The notes beneath the pieces are model-generated. The model searched no databases, was not told the DNA's origin, and saw only the letters and a program-made list of their open reading frames with translations. DNA of 64,000 nucleotides, taken from NCBI GenBank assembly GCA_003117195.1, contig BDSI01000050.1, positions 310,001 to 374,000 of the forward strand, read 5' to 3'. Both the position numbers and the translations under genes were made by a program. Below, one piece after another: positions 46,492 through 59,800 of this stretch. This DNA comes from Eudorina sp. 2006-703-Eu-15. Taxonomy: Eukaryota; Chlorophyta; Chlorophyceae; Chlamydomonadales; Volvocaceae. Position 1 is the stretch's first letter. Every line of letters begins with the position of its first letter.

Positions 46492-47719
46492 ATGCCGCGT
46501 GGTGTCAAATCGGAGCCAGCTGCGTCAGGCCCTTTAGAGGACCCGACCAAAGCAACCAAGGGTGTCAAGGCAAAAGGAACGCCGCTCACTGTAAATAAAG
46601 TAGTTCTGAAAAAGAAGGACGGCTCGAAAGAGGTCCCGAAAACGACCACGAGTGGGGCGGAGGGCGGACTTGACATAGCGGAGCTTGAGAAGAAGCGCAA
46701 GGAGTTCTCGGACCAGCTGCGCAAATGCGAAGTGCAGGTAACTGTTGCTCGTGTGTACTTCCGTTTGTTGTTTGGCGGGCGGCCCGTCTCCAGCACGCAT
46801 AGCAGTAATGAACTGCAGTGAGCTCCAGACCCGTGGGCCACTCGGGCCAAGCGCTGCCGAAGTGTCGCTTCGGCGCTTAGAGTCACGCGCAGAGGATGAC
46901 ACACGATGAGGCAGGCAATTTTCGCCTTGGAACAACGCTCACCCAAGCTGGATGTATGCTAGGTTGCACTGCGGACCGAACATATGTCCGGATCACTATT
47001 GCCGGAACAGGCCCTACAGGGCCAGATTCAAACGCGTGGTAGCCCATGCACGTCCACCAGCGTACTGGCCACGACAGCAACTCCGATATCTCGGATACTA
47101 GCCGTACACGGCATTGTCAGGCAGGGTTGCCCAAACCGAGGGGCTCCTTGCCCTGCGGAACATCTTGCCACAGAGACTCCCCATGCTGATGTCGCCTGTG
47201 CCTCCCTCGTTTGCCGCAGATCTACCGGCTAGAAACTCAGTACTTCGAAACGGCTAATCCGCAGGGGAACGCAATTAAGGGTAAGAACGCCCGTCGCGCC
47301 GCCAATAGCCAGCGACCAATAGCCAGCCAAGGGCGGGGCGCTGAGCGCTCGCGCCATCGGGGTGCCCATGGGGGGCAGCGCGCTCGCACGCATCCTGTTA
47401 ACACGTCCTGGCCACAGGCTGTTGACGCGCAGGACTGGCCTTCCATACCCTCGTTCACCTGCAGACCCTCGCTGCATCTACCGGTATCATGAACCCCATC
47501 CCGCCGAAGCCGCAGCCGCCCTGTCGTCATGACCCATCCGTCTTTGTGGCCGGACAAAACCCCTCACCACACACACACACACCGCCCCGCTGGGTTGTAG
47601 GGTACGACGAGCTCCTGTCATCCACTGCGGTCAGCGCTAAGAAGGCGCAGTTCCGACCCGAGGACCGCATCTTTTCTGGATCGTCCACGACCGGCAGCAG
47701 TGGAGCGGTCGGCGGGTAG
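46492..47719 (+). CDS. EAF6: EAF6/MEAF6 subunit of NuA4-type acetyltransferase complexes (3 exons)
   Basis: Exons: 46492-46737, 47220-47280, 47601-47719; 426 nt, 141 residues plus stop, joined in phases 0 and 1. After a basic N-terminus the conserved coiled-coil starts with LDIAELEKKRKEFSDQLRK and crosses the first junction into QIYRLETQYFETA, PQGNAIKG, GYDELL and the terminal FRPEDRIFSGSST. These are the diagnostic blocks of EAF6 (human MEAF6), a small scaffold subunit of NuA4 and of ING-containing histone acetyltransferase complexes. An in-frame upstream start at 46447 is possible, but MPRGVKSEP at 46492 has a better context. Confidence 0.93.
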
Positions 47720-49652
47720 CGGGTCAACCAACCCAGGATTTCAGTGCCCCGTCTCCAGGCAGCCAGCTGACCGCCGGACGCACAGGGGGCGGGCATGTCA
47801 AGAGGTCGGGGAGGCCGCTGTCGTCTGCTCGCCCGTCGGAGATCCCGTCACATGTGAAGGACGGCGGTGGACGCGCGCGCGGGTCGTCCGTCTTGCAGCA
47901 GTCCGCAACATCGCACGTGGCGCAGATGTTTCCGGTCGCGCGCGCGCAGCGGTTTCCGGAGCTGGGGTCTCTTGGCCAGGTCTTAAACAGGACTGGCGGC
48001 GGAAATGTCCTGTGTGGTGCGGCTTCGCGCGTTCGTGGTGCCACAGAGCCGACAGAGGCACAGCTGCGGGTGGAACCGTGCTGTTGGAGAAGTAGTGAAG
48101 TACCCTGGGGCACGGGGATTGGGCCAGAGATTGCGCCAGGGGGGCGGGCGACCTCAGGAGCTGCGGCGCACGGCTGGGGCCGCCGCGCGAACTTGGGGAC
48201 GCCATGTATGGCACTGCCGCCCTGTGGCACGTGATGGGTGATGGGTCATGTACCCGTTGGATGGTACACCAATCAATCATACGCAGAGCTATGATATGGA
48301 ACGCCAAACGGCCGAAGGGGTGGGCGGCGCGTCCTGTGTGTCACTATCTGTGAACGCAGCCAGCAAGTGCAAGCAACTTGTCGTGTGCTTTCCGGGAGCC
48401 TTCAGAATATGTGGCCTGCGACATGTTGTATGGCTTCAATTGCAGGGGTACGGTAGTCACAAGCAGTTGGATATGTACATAGCATAACGGTAGGCATGGA
48501 TGCTCTGGGATAGCCTGTCCATGTGGCCTTGGTGGATTCGTTTTCTGACAAAGGGTAGTAGTTTGTTGCGTGCGATACTTGCAGGCAGCGTACTGATTAC
48601 AACCGCTGCCGTGCTGAAGAGCCGCCAAAGGGTTGGTGCGATTTGGGGCAGTTCCCTGCCGTACAATCACAACAGGATCGAGGAGAGAGTTTCCGTACGC
48701 GACTTGCACCGGTAACGCCACTGATTAATTCACCTGTAGTCGATTGCTGAATGGTGTTGTGCCTATTCATGCTGCCGAAGGTGGCTGCATTTGCATCGCC
48801 GCGAGCAGCCCCAGTTTGGCCAACGGTTGGGTATCGGTCATTGTCGTACACGTCTTAAGTGTGAATATAAAACAGAATCAGATGCACAGCATCCGCGGAG
48901 GCATTTTCCAAGGAGGTCCTTACACGTTGGGTGCCGCTGTTTGTTGTACTTCTTACAGCGCAACAGCTGCGGTGGCTGCGGCTTTGGGGAGAAGCGGGTC
49001 GGTCGTCATCGCAGCGAAACAAGTCGGTTTAACAATACCATGGACGAACTGGCATAGATAGGAAGGGCACTGGAAGCAGGACCCCTTTACTCGCGTGATA
49101 CGTGTTTGGCCGCTCTTCCACAGCCTGTACTCCCGTCAAACCAACCCGACAGACCTGGACAGACTGTGAGCCGGGTTCCTCAATTGGAGCATACATGCAT
49201 AGCGGGCCGACGTTTTTCATTGTAGTATGTTCACGCCACACTTTTGCTATCGACTTTGGCTTCAGGTGCGCAAATTGGCGCACTAGAACTGCGCCGTACT
49301 TTTGCAAGAATCGGCAGGGCTCGGTCCCAGTATCTGCTTTTGCCTTGGGGCAAAAATGGTCCGTGTCGATTACTTATCATGCTTGTATAAGTAGATGGGG
49401 GCAGTTTGACCAACATGCTTCCAGAAGCTCGCGATGTACGGCCTTGCACGGGACTATACGTGTCCCGAAGTACAGAAACATGAAACGATGCCTCTTCGGA
49501 GCTAATGTTTACTGTATCGTGGTCTACGCGGAGCATCTGGCTTTGGGCCAGGCCATAGTTAGCGCGACGGGCTGACAACAGAAGATCAGAATACGTTCGG
49601 CGCCATTTTTGAGGCCCGGCTCGATTTGTGATCTTAGTGTGACGCCTTCAAA
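47720..49652. other. EAF6 3' side and PDI upstream region
   Basis: No further exon is supportable. 47720-48240 is GC-rich with overlapping open frames on both strands; 48240-49640 is closer to average composition. The EAF6 3' UTR and the PDI promoter lie here. Confidence 0.4.
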
Positions 49653-52399
49653 ATGAATCGGCGTGGGATTATAGTTGCAGCGGCCATCATTGGCCTCTGC
49701 GTTGCTCAAGTCGACGCATTCTACTCGTCGAATGGCCCAGTCGTGGAACTTACGGCGAGCAACTTCAAGTCCAAGATCAAAAGCGCGGGCATCATGTTGA
49801 CGGAGTTTTACGCACCTTGGTAAGACCTTCCTGACGTGGTTTCGCGTTGCGGAGCAGTCCTCAACCGTTTCATGGCTAAGAGTACTGACCCCACCGCTTT
49901 GCTATCCGACATGCACCACACCCCCTCTTGTTTCCAGGTGCGGACACTGCCAGGTGCGGCTGTGCTCGGCTGAGGTTGCTGCCCGTGTGCGACTGTGTGG
50001 CGCTTGACTGTCCTGCATGGCAGGGCCTTTGACTGGGCGCAGCGCTGCGTCCCTCGCCCTCTGAACGGTGTTCCGGACAGCGGCCGTTGGGAACCCCGAG
50101 GGCCATACCAGCGCAGTCCCCTGGGGTGGCATACTTGCCGCATGGGCACGGCCGCCATTGGCCGTGATTGGCTGATGATGACGGATATGATTGGCCTCCC
50201 CCCGATCACGCTCTTCAATGATCTCATTTCGACTGATCAGCCTTTCAGTCCAGCCGTTGTCCCAGAGGGTGCTGGTGTAACCTAACCGTGGCCAAACAAG
50301 GTAATCCTCCTCTGCTCCCTCTCCTGGTTCCCGCCCTACGTCGTGGTGCCCCTCTGGTATGCCGGCGGGCCCCGTAGTCCCTGAAGCCCGCCTGGGAGCA
50401 GGCGGCCAAGGCGCTCAAAGGCATCGTGGCTGTGGGCGCTGTGGACTGCGACAGCCACAAGGAGGTTGCCGGGGAGTACCGGGTCCAGGTGCGGCACGTG
50501 TGGGAGGCGGGTCCGGGACTTGGGGGGCCGTTCGGGGAGAGGCGCACGCGCGACTTGAGACTGAGAGCGGCGCGGTCACGGTGCGGTTGCTGCCGCCAAA
50601 CCCCGCAGGGCTTCCCCACCATCAAGCTCCTCTACGTGGATGACTCGACGGGGTCCATCAAGGCGGTCGACTACAACGGCGGCCGCTCTGCCAAGGTGCG
50701 CCCGTCAGTCAAGGGATTGTGCGCAGACTGACTGGGGCCGACTCCCTAGCCACGATGACGGGGTGGCGCAGTGAGGGGTGGCGGGCGGGCGGCGGCACCT
50801 GCAGGACGTGCATTAAGCAGGGGTTTGGGAGAAAGGATTCAAGGGTGGATGATCTGCGTCATCGTGCGTACGCATAGAAGATGAAAGATTGTATTGAGCA
50901 CGCAGGCACGTAGGGGGAGCAGGCGCTGGCGCTGAAAGAGTCGCCCTCTTGTGCACGAAGACGCCCTGGTGTTGTTTCACTTCTGTATACATATCCGAAG
51001 CCGCAACGCTTCCTCCCTGCGTCATGCCCGAAATTTCCCTCTGCACCCCGCTGCGCCGCACAGGAGCTGGTGACCTTCGCGCTCGAGAAGGCCAAGTCCC
51101 TGGCCATGAAGCGCCTGGGCGAGAAGTCCTCGGGCTCCGGATCTGGGTCGGGCTCAGGATCCAGATCTGGCTCCGGATCCGGATCCGATTCCGACGGCTT
51201 CTACGGCGGCACCGATGTGGTGACCCTCACCGACGACAACTTCAAGTCCGAGGTGGTCAAGAGCAACGACCTGTGGCTCGTGGAGATGTACGCGCCCTGG
51301 TGAGTGAGTGAGTGAGAGTGAGGGCCGCAGTGGAGCCATGAAGCGCGAGGGGCGGGGGGCGGGGAGCAGGTGGAAGGAGATGTGGTTCTGGGCCGAATCC
51401 ACCAGAATGGGAAACGGGGTTAGGAAGACAAGAAATATCAAAACCCAGAAACAAACAAACCCGGGCACGAACGGTGCGGGCCGATCGGTCAGCCGGGGGG
51501 AGAGGCCGGGGCCTTCGCCAGGGGGATGGGCGTGCGAGCCGAGTGGCAGGGCGACCTAGGGTTTTTAGGGCGTGTGAAGGATGTGAAGGGCTTTGGGTTT
51601 GGGCCTGTGAGGGACGTGTAGGGTATGTAGGGCTAGGTGCGAGGCGCAGGGTCGGGCTTTGCTGGGGCGGCCGAGCGCGCACCGCAACCCCGCCCCCAAG
51701 TGCTCACCCCTGGGGGTTAAGTTGAAAAAAGAAAGAAACAGGGAACCCCTTTGGGGGGTTGGAGATGTTCGTTTCGGCAGTCTAGCGCTGGAGGGGCGCT
51801 CAGGCTGGGGTCGTGCGCCCTACCCTGCTGGGTGCAGGTGCGGTCACTGCAAGGCGCTGAAGCCCGCCTGGATTGAGGCGGCTTCGGAGCTGGCGGGCAA
51901 GGTCAAGGTCGGCGCCGTGGACTGCACGGTGCACCAGTCCCTCTGCCAGGATTACGGCGTGCAGGTACGACTTGCCGTCCATGCGATTTGACGAGCGTTT
52001 GAAACGGCTGCTGGGGGCCCCGCGGACTTTGTCTCCTGATCGTGATGGGCCACGTCGGTCCCCATCCCTATTGCGTTCATCCGCGCCTGTCTGATGCCCC
52101 ATTACCTGGCCTCGCATCAACGCCACCGCTGGACCCTGGGAGCCTTGCCACCTGCCACCTCCTGACCCCACCTCCCACCTGCACCTCGCCCCCACAGGGC
52201 TACCCGACCATCAAGTTCTTTGGCGCCGACAAGCGCAAGCCGCAGGACTACCAGGGCGGCCGGGACAGCGGCTCCATCGTGTCGTTCGGGAATGCCAAGT
52301 TTGCGGAGCTGGTGCGTGTGCGTGTGTCTGTGTGTGTGTAGAATAAACGGTGTGTGTTTGGCGAGGAAACCCAGAGGGGGTGCATGAGAGAATTGGGGC

Positions 52400-52452
<53 letters not shown>

Positions 52453-55150
52453 CGCACATGTGTGTCCGCACGCACGGGGTTGCGGGGCACGTCCGACCGA
52501 ACGTCTGCGCCGTTCGGGGTTCGGCTGGTGCCTCAGCGATAGTCTATGTCAATCCCAAGTTCTTTTTCGTCTCGTTTGCGCTCCAGCATTTCCTTCACGC
52601 TTCACGGGAGAAGGGCTGCACACGGCCTACGTCACAGCTTCTTGCACACCGCCGCGCCGTTCGGTGTGCTACAATTCTCCTGCTGTACCCATTTTTGGTG
52701 CTCCCCCTTGGCGCTCCGCACCCAAGACCCCGTGGACTTCATGACAGACTGCACCCGAACCGTCCCCCGCAGATGCCGCCGCCGGAGCCCGTCGAGCTGA
52801 CCAGCCAGAACGTGTTTGAGGCGGTGAGTGCGGAAGGCGCCGTCCAACGGCGGCTTCATTCTTAACCGCCGTCAGTGCTGGGTCACCGTCAGTGCTGGGT
52901 CTTGCACCGCGGTTGATGCCCTCACGTCCTCCCTCCCCCTCAACAACACCCACAGGAGTGCCTGGGCGACGCCTCGGGCGCCAAGGCCCGGCGGCTGTGT
53001 CTGGTGGCCTTCCTGCCCGACCTGCTGGACACCAAGGCCTCGGGTGGGTGGGGCGGTGGATGGGTGGGGCGGTGGGGCGGTCTACAGCTGCGGGACGGGC
53101 CGTGGGTCGTCGGGTCGTTAGATGGGTGGGCGGGGTGGGCGAGGTCACAGCTTGGGCTCTGCTGCTGCTGCTGCTGCGCGATCTGGCGCCGGCGCGGGTG
53201 GTGTTCGGGGACAAGTCCGGGGACAAGACGAGCCATGGGGTGTGAGGGTGTGTTGAGGCGGTGCGTATGCGGGTGGCACCGAGGAGAGCAGACGCTGCGC
53301 GTGGGCCGTGCACCGGGCGCAGTCGGCTCCGGACTGCGAAGTGTGCTAGAGGCGCCGGAACCGGGCAGGGGAGGGCAGGGCAGGGGGGGGGGCAGGGCAG
53401 GGCAGGGGAGGACAGGGCAGGGGGGGCCAGGGCAGGGCGGGGTGGAGCAGAGGGACGTCAGTGGGTCCCTTCGCACCCCTGCACGCCCCTGCCGCCCATT
53501 GGAAACATTCCCGCCAATGCCAGCCCCCCCTGCCTGCCCTGCCGGGACGCCAGGTCCCCGAGGACACATCTCTTGAGTTGCGGTTCTCGGTCCTCACGCA
53601 CCGTCCTCTCGACCGCCGGCCCCTGCGCTGTCATTCCCGCCCCGCCACCCGTGTCCCCAGGTCGCAACCGCTACATCAACATCCTCAAGAAGACGGCCGA
53701 GGCCTACAAGGACAAGCCGTACTCGTACCTCTGGGTGCAGGGCGCCGTGCAGACCGGCCTGGAGGACAACTTCGGGGTCGGCGGTTTCGGATACCCGGGT
53801 GAGTGCGGGTGGGAGGCGTTTGCCGGACCCCAGCACGCCTCTGTGCATGTCTTGATGGCGGATCTCAATGTGCTGTGAACTCGTTTCGGTGGGTTATCAA
53901 CGGGCGTTTCCTTAGCGCCGGGTAACGGCGTTGCATGGGCCTTGCGTCGCATTTGTTTCTCATGGTGGTGATACCAGCTCCGTTCACGGCATACCGACCG
54001 TACTGACCACCTGCCCAGCCCCGCCAGCATGCCGGCCTTGGTCGGCCATAACCGCCTGCCCTCCTTGCTGATTCTGGAACCCACTGTGACCATCCCTAAT
54101 ACCCACCCCCACACTTTCCTCGCAATCGTGCCGCCGCGTGCAGCGCTCGTCGCCTTCAACCCGGCTGACAAGAAGTACACGGTGGGTGCGGCCTGCTCCG
54201 CCTGACGTCTGGTCAGGTTTGGCGGCGTGTGCGGTTGATTATCGTGCCGCGCTTTTGCGCCTTGCGGGAAGGCAACATGCCGCGCCCGCGACATGTATGA
54301 ATGAAGGTTACAGCGGACCCTAGCGACATGCTGATTAATTCATGGGTTTTAGTGCGGACTAGTAACGGTTACAGTGGGGCCACAAGACCCCGGTCGGTCC
54401 ACCTCAAGAGGGTGGAGCCGGTTGGCCACACACACACACGGGGCCCATGAGTTAGAAGGGCACCGACCCATGGGGCTATATAAGGTCCACAGACCCCACG
54501 ATGCTGTGGCTCGCGTCATCGCGTGCCTGCTTGAGATGTTAGTTACGTCGCCGCAGCCGTTGTTACAGTCGGGGATTTCGGTTCCCCGCACTGCCGAGCC
54601 AGAGATTGGGGCACGCAGACCTGACCGAGACTCCTGCGGCCGCATCATGTGCTGGGCGGTGCGAGTGCAGGTGTGCAAGAGCGCCTTCGAGCTGGCCCAC
54701 ATCAAGGACTGGATCGAGGCGATGCGCATGGGCGGCTCGGGCGCGCTGCCGGTGCAGGTGAGGGCGACCGCGTCTGGGCCTGTCGCCTCTTGCCCAGGCC
54801 TCTTGAGCAGCCGATGTCCTAGGAACCCAGCCAGCTCGGTTCAGTCCAGTGCTCAATACAGTCAGGCGGGGCCCCCCCGCAGGGATCCCTTGCAACTCTG
54901 CACCTGTGACTAGAATGGCCGCGGCTCCAAGCCGAGTTTTCCCCCTGGCCCTGGCCTCCCTCCTCGGCGTCCATTGCCTCGCGTCACCCCGCACCCCTCC
55001 TTAAACCTTCTCACCCGGCCCCACACGCTTCCCCCTCCGCAGGGCGCGCTGGCCCGTCTGAAGACCGTGGAGCCGTGGGACGGCCAGGACGCCAAGGAGG
55101 AGGTGGCGGACGAGTTCGACCTCTCCGACATCCTCAATGAGGAGCTGTGA
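49653..55150 (+). CDS. PDIA6: PDIA6/P5-type protein disulfide isomerase (13 exons)
   Basis: Exons: 49653-49819, 49938-49953, 50378-50488, 50609-50695, 51064-51299, 51838-51964, 52198-52311, 52773-52823, 52956-53043, 53661-53798, 54144-54181, 54671-54757, 55043-55150; 1368 nt, 455 residues plus stop, all phases agree. Signal peptide MNRRGIIVAAAIIGLCVAQVDA, then two thioredoxin folds each with a CGHC redox site (residues 57-60 and 207-210), an intervening Ser/Gly spacer near 148-170, and a redox-inactive C-terminal domain (FLPDLLDTKASG, RYINILKKTAEAYKDKPYSY, ALVAFNPADKKYT). The protein ends in NEEL, a variant of the KDEL ER-retention signal. It catalyses disulfide formation and isomerisation in secretory proteins. 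Exon 2 has only 16 nt and encodes the first active site. Confidence 0.95.
52401..52450. repeat. (GT)n microsatellite in a PDI intron
   Basis: About 25 GT units in the intron after 52311. Confidence 0.95.
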
Positions 55151-56851
55151 GGGCCCTCGCGCCGTCGAGCTCCCGCACGCTACGCCGGTCGGCCTTCCAC
55201 TAGGTCTTGTACCCCGCTGCGCTGCGCGAGTCCTCCCCGCTGCGCTGTGAGAGCGTCGCTCGGTTGGCCCGTCGGTCGGTCGGTCAGTCCCTTGCCCTGC
55301 TGCCGGGTCCGCGGAGGAAGGCGCCGCGGGGTGCCAGCGGGCGGGAGCGAGCAGCGGTTTTGAAGCTGGTAGCGGGTTAGTGGGGCAGCGAGACGGGTCG
55401 CGGTCGAACGCCCGCTTGACCTGGCGTCCTGGATGGCATCCTGGGTGCGAGCTGACGGTGGCCGACGATGGCCGCGGACTGGCGGGGGGAGGGGAGGATG
55501 CCGCGCCCTTGGCGGCCCACATCTGGGGTCTTAACCGGAGCTGCGCCCTGCACCGCCGCTCCCGGGCGAAAGTGCAGAGAGGGTGCGTTTTTGTGACCGG
55601 GTGTTGAGATGAGTGGGAGGGTCGCAAGGATTTTGTCGGGGGAGTCTGTAAGTGCCGCCAGTGGGTGAGGGTCCCGTGGATGCACGTGGAAATGTACGGA
55701 GGTCTAGAGGCGCGCGCGACACCAGGTGCGAGGTGTTGGGCATGTGGGTGCACTGCCGTACTGTACGGCACTTGGTGACGGTGGCTGATGAGGAGATGTG
55801 AGGAGGGCAGATGGGGTGGCGTAGGTTCTCACGAACGTTACTGCGAAGTACAGATACCTTGGGACATCCAGAAACGGGAGACGTAAAGGATCTCCAATTT
55901 GCTCCTCGTATGCCCCAACACACGGACCAGGAACCGATTTGATCCGCCCGCGTCGACGTCGATAAGACCACCCGCCAAACCTTGTGCTCCCCACATGCTC
56001 GTGCTTGGTAATGCCCCGGCCGGGCGAGCACCGCATCGCGTCACTACCTACTACTCCCCAAGCCGTCCCTGCCACTGGTCCGGGCTGCCTGCAGTGACGG
56101 TTTGTTTGGCCGCTGTGAAGGCCGCTACCCGGTCTGCACATCTGAGATCTGGCCACATTCGAGCCGGACCGTCCGTGCCTCCCACCATGTAGCAGGGCCC
56201 CCGCTCTCAGTACACCAGCAAAAATCACCATCCTATGGCAACATCGAAAACAATGGTGGTCACAGACAAAATTTCAAAAAAAGCTGCCTGTTGCTGTAAA
56301 GCCGTTACGGATGCATTCGCTCCAGGGCTGGCGGCGCGGGCCTGTACGCACGCTGACGTCATGGTGTTAATGCCATGACGTCGTACAGTTGGCTGACCGC
56401 TACTGGCCGAACGCCTTGCCGTAGGCCCCGGAGCTTGGCTTCTCCCCGAATTCACCCTGCGGTGTACGGCAGTTGCGGGGTGCAGGCTCAGCAGCGCAAA
56501 CTCGCGGAACGAAGCCGCCGGTGTGGAAGAGCACTTCGACAGGTCTTCAAACGAAACAAACCAGGACAAACCAATAAAACAGAACGCAACGAACTCGTCG
56601 CGGGTCCTCCGGCCGCCATGCGGCAGCAGCACAGCACGCTCCCTGCTACCTACCCGCCTCCCACGGACCCCCTTCGGCCCCGGCCCTCGGGCCCCCCCCC
56701 CCGCCGGCCCCAGCTCCCCGAGCCTCAGTGCCCCCCTACCGGTTCGCTCTTCTAGGGTTTATTTCGGGTTTCTGTTTACCCCCCGACCCGAGCCCCGACC
56801 CGTCAGCCCGCCCTCGCGCCCACTCCGAGCAGCCAGCCCGGCGGCGCCCTG
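55151..56851. other. Region between convergent PDI and thylakoid-lumen genes
   Basis: Holds the 3' UTRs of both convergent genes; no other gene seen. TGTAA at 55647-55651 is a plausible volvocine-type polyadenylation signal for PDI, about 500 bp after its stop. Confidence 0.5.
55647..55651 (+). terminator. Candidate polyadenylation signal TGTAA for PDI
   Basis: TGTAA is the common poly(A) signal in Chlamydomonas and relatives; position is reasonable but not proven. Confidence 0.4.
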
Positions 56852-59800
56852 TCAGCTCCCTCCCACGCTCCCACCCACCTGGACCTGGCTGCACTTGAAC
56901 CGCCCCGGCTCCTCCCGGAGGCAGGTATCGATGGCGGACACCTGAGGGGCCGGGGAGGGGGCACGGGAGGGACGGGGCGGGACGGAGCGGTTTAGAAAAT
57001 TGGTAGACATATTTAAACTGAACTGCTGCCAGAGCGAATATTCGACGGGGCGGGGACACCTTGAGGGTGGACGGCTTTGCGGCGAGCGTGCACATGAGGC
57101 TTGGGGAGATGGGGACACTAGAGGATCAGGAGGAGGCACCGAGCCCATGACCCGGGCTGGCCGGAGTGCCGTCACCTCCACGCGACAGGATGACCACACA
57201 CACACGCGCGCACGCGCACGCGCTGCCCGGAGGGTCTCTCATCTTGGAGCACCCACACCAACAGGCATGCCGTACATGCACCCACAGGTGCACACAGCCT
57301 CATCGTACCGCGTTGAGGATTGACGCCGCCTCGCCGTTCTCCTGCCAGTAGAACTTGTTACCAAACTGCACGATTCACGTCGTACACGCCGTACCAGGGG
57401 ATCGAACGGCAAGGAAAAGGTTGGGGAGCGCGTCAGGGCCGTCAAGCGAGGGGCGGCGGGCGGCGAGACAAACCCCACGGCAAGAGACGCTGTCGGCAGC
57501 GGCGCCAGTCGACCTCGAAGTCTGTGGACTGCCCTGCCCGCCCCTGCCCTGCTCCGACCCGCTCCCTCCAAGCCCCCCCCCACTCACCTTGCCCGCCAGA
57601 CGGCTCCAGAAGCTCTGCAAAGAGGCGGGGGCCAAAGCGCGGACTGAGGGTGTTGCAAGGTGGTGGCCCGAGCCCCGCCCCAGGTTGCAACCGCGTTATA
57701 ACATCCGCATTAGTCCATTTTTACTCCCCGGTATATAAACAGAAGCAAGACAAGCTGGGGATCGGCAACGCCCCGCGGCGATCGTGAAGTGAGGAACCGA
57801 ATACCACGCGGGCCGGGGATGGGAGACGGATCGGAACAGAGCTCGGAACGAACATCGAGAAAGGCACAGGACAAGGCGCATGCAGCGGGCCGCACATGGG
57901 TTACCTAGACCTGGACATGGAAGCCAGCCGGGGAGGCAACCCCCGGACTCGCCCTCTCCCACCCTCCCCTGGACCCCCCAGGCAACCCCCTCCCCTCGGA
58001 CTGCCGCTCACCCTCCCTCCCCTGGACCCCCCGGACTGCCACTCACCCGGGGCACCTCCAGGTCGATCCCCGCGCCCACGTTGAAGTTGAGGATGTCGCC
58101 GAAGGTGGGGTCCGCCACGAACACGACCGTGTTGTCGTCCACCCCCCAGTACTCCCGGATGGCGAGGCCTGGGCGGCGGCGGCGGCGTGGAGGAGGAGAA
58201 GGCGGCGGCGGAGGAGGAGGGGGAGGAGGAGGAGGCGGCGGCGGAGGAGAAGGCGGCGGCGGAGGAGGAGGGGGAGGAGGATGGGGATGAGGAGGAAGCG
58301 GAGGAGGAGGGGAGGCGGTGGCGGCGGAGGAGGAGGGGGAGGAGGAGGAGGGGGAGGAGGAGGAGGAGGAGGAGGGGGAGGAGGAGGCGGCGGCAGGTTA
58401 CGCAGTGGCACCGTCACGGTACGACACAGGGCGGGGGCCCACAGGTATGCATGTAACAAATTACGTTATCCGTCAGTGACGCGTACACCAGTGCTCCAGT
58501 GCTGCGCCGCGCGACCTACTCGTCTCCATCACGCGACGAGACGGTGATCCAGGACCGCGCCAGCAAAAGTCCCCGACCATTGCCGGCCGCCGGTCCCGCC
58601 CCGCGCCGCGTCCCGCCCCGCGCCGCGTCCCGCCCCGCGCCGCGTCCCGCCCCGCGCCGCGTCCCGCCCCGCGCCGCCGCATCCCACCTGGCGTCTCCGG
58701 GTAGTTCTGCGCCAGCACCCGCAGCTTGAAGCCCGTGTCCCGCTCCAGGGCAGCCACCTCAGAGGAAATCCTCTTCTCCTGCGGACCAGGGGCCACACAC
58801 ACGGACCCGTGGGTCGACGGGTCGGTCGACCTAACAGGGGGAGTTGCGGGGAGCGCGCATAACCCCCCGTCAGTGCGCCGAAGACTGTAGAGCCCTCCCA
58901 CCCCAGGGTGCCAGCCTGCAGCATCCTACGCCCCGCAGTGGCCTAGTGCCGCCGCTGACGAGGTGATGCGGTGTGGTGTGAAGCCCCCACGTCAACCCCC
59001 TCGCGCCACCTCACCTCGGAGGGCGTCAGGAAGCCCGCCACATCAATGACGGATGTGAGCTCGCCCTTGGGCAGCAGCTCCGGCCGGTTGACGCCTTGAG
59101 GACGAGCCCAGGCGCCTTCGACGAGCAAGGCGGCGGTCGGGGAAAAGCGGGCGGGAAAACAGTAAGGGCGATGCGAGTATTGGTGTGCCTGAGATGTGTA
59201 ATGGGTGAGCTGAGCCGCGAGCAAGCTGGGGTCAGACCGACAGACATTGCGGACTGAATACACGTGTGGACGTGTCTGTGTCTTTGTGCGTGCCTGCGTA
59301 CGTGTGTGTGTACGGCGGGCTGGGGGGGGGGCATTGGCGAAATGCACGCGTGTGCTCCGCAGGCGGCAGGAGGTGGGGGTGCACAGCGGCGTGAAGACAG
59401 TCTTGTGGCAGTGTCTCGTGACTCATGTGGAACATGGTGTGCTGAACCACTTAGTTAGCAGGGCAACCTGATGAAGGGTGTTACCGAAGGCAGCGTTCAT
59501 ATTGGACCAGGCTGGTCTCGTGGCATCTACACAAACCACGTGCCCCACGCCTGTGTGAGTTCGAATGGACCAACGCGTGGACCAACGCGTCCACCAACAC
59601 GCTAGTAAACACCTCCGCCCCATGTGCCTTTGCGGGAAGCGCTTCGGTGATGGTGCGCACCAGAGGTAAGGACCGACAGAGTGGCGAGACCAGCCACGGC
59701 CGCATGAGCGACACGGGTGACGATGCCTGGGGCCTCCGTCTTGCAATCAGTTATTTGCTGCTTCTCTTCGGTCGCGTGGCAGCGTACAGAACGGGCGGCG

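Noticed and set aside
52354..52542. Val-Cys repeat frames at 52354-52542 and 61953-62309
   Set aside because: They translate GT microsatellites.
58187..58547. Poly-Gly, poly-Pro and Arg/Glu-rich frames
   Set aside because: They cover a purine-rich intronic tract of the lumen-protein gene.
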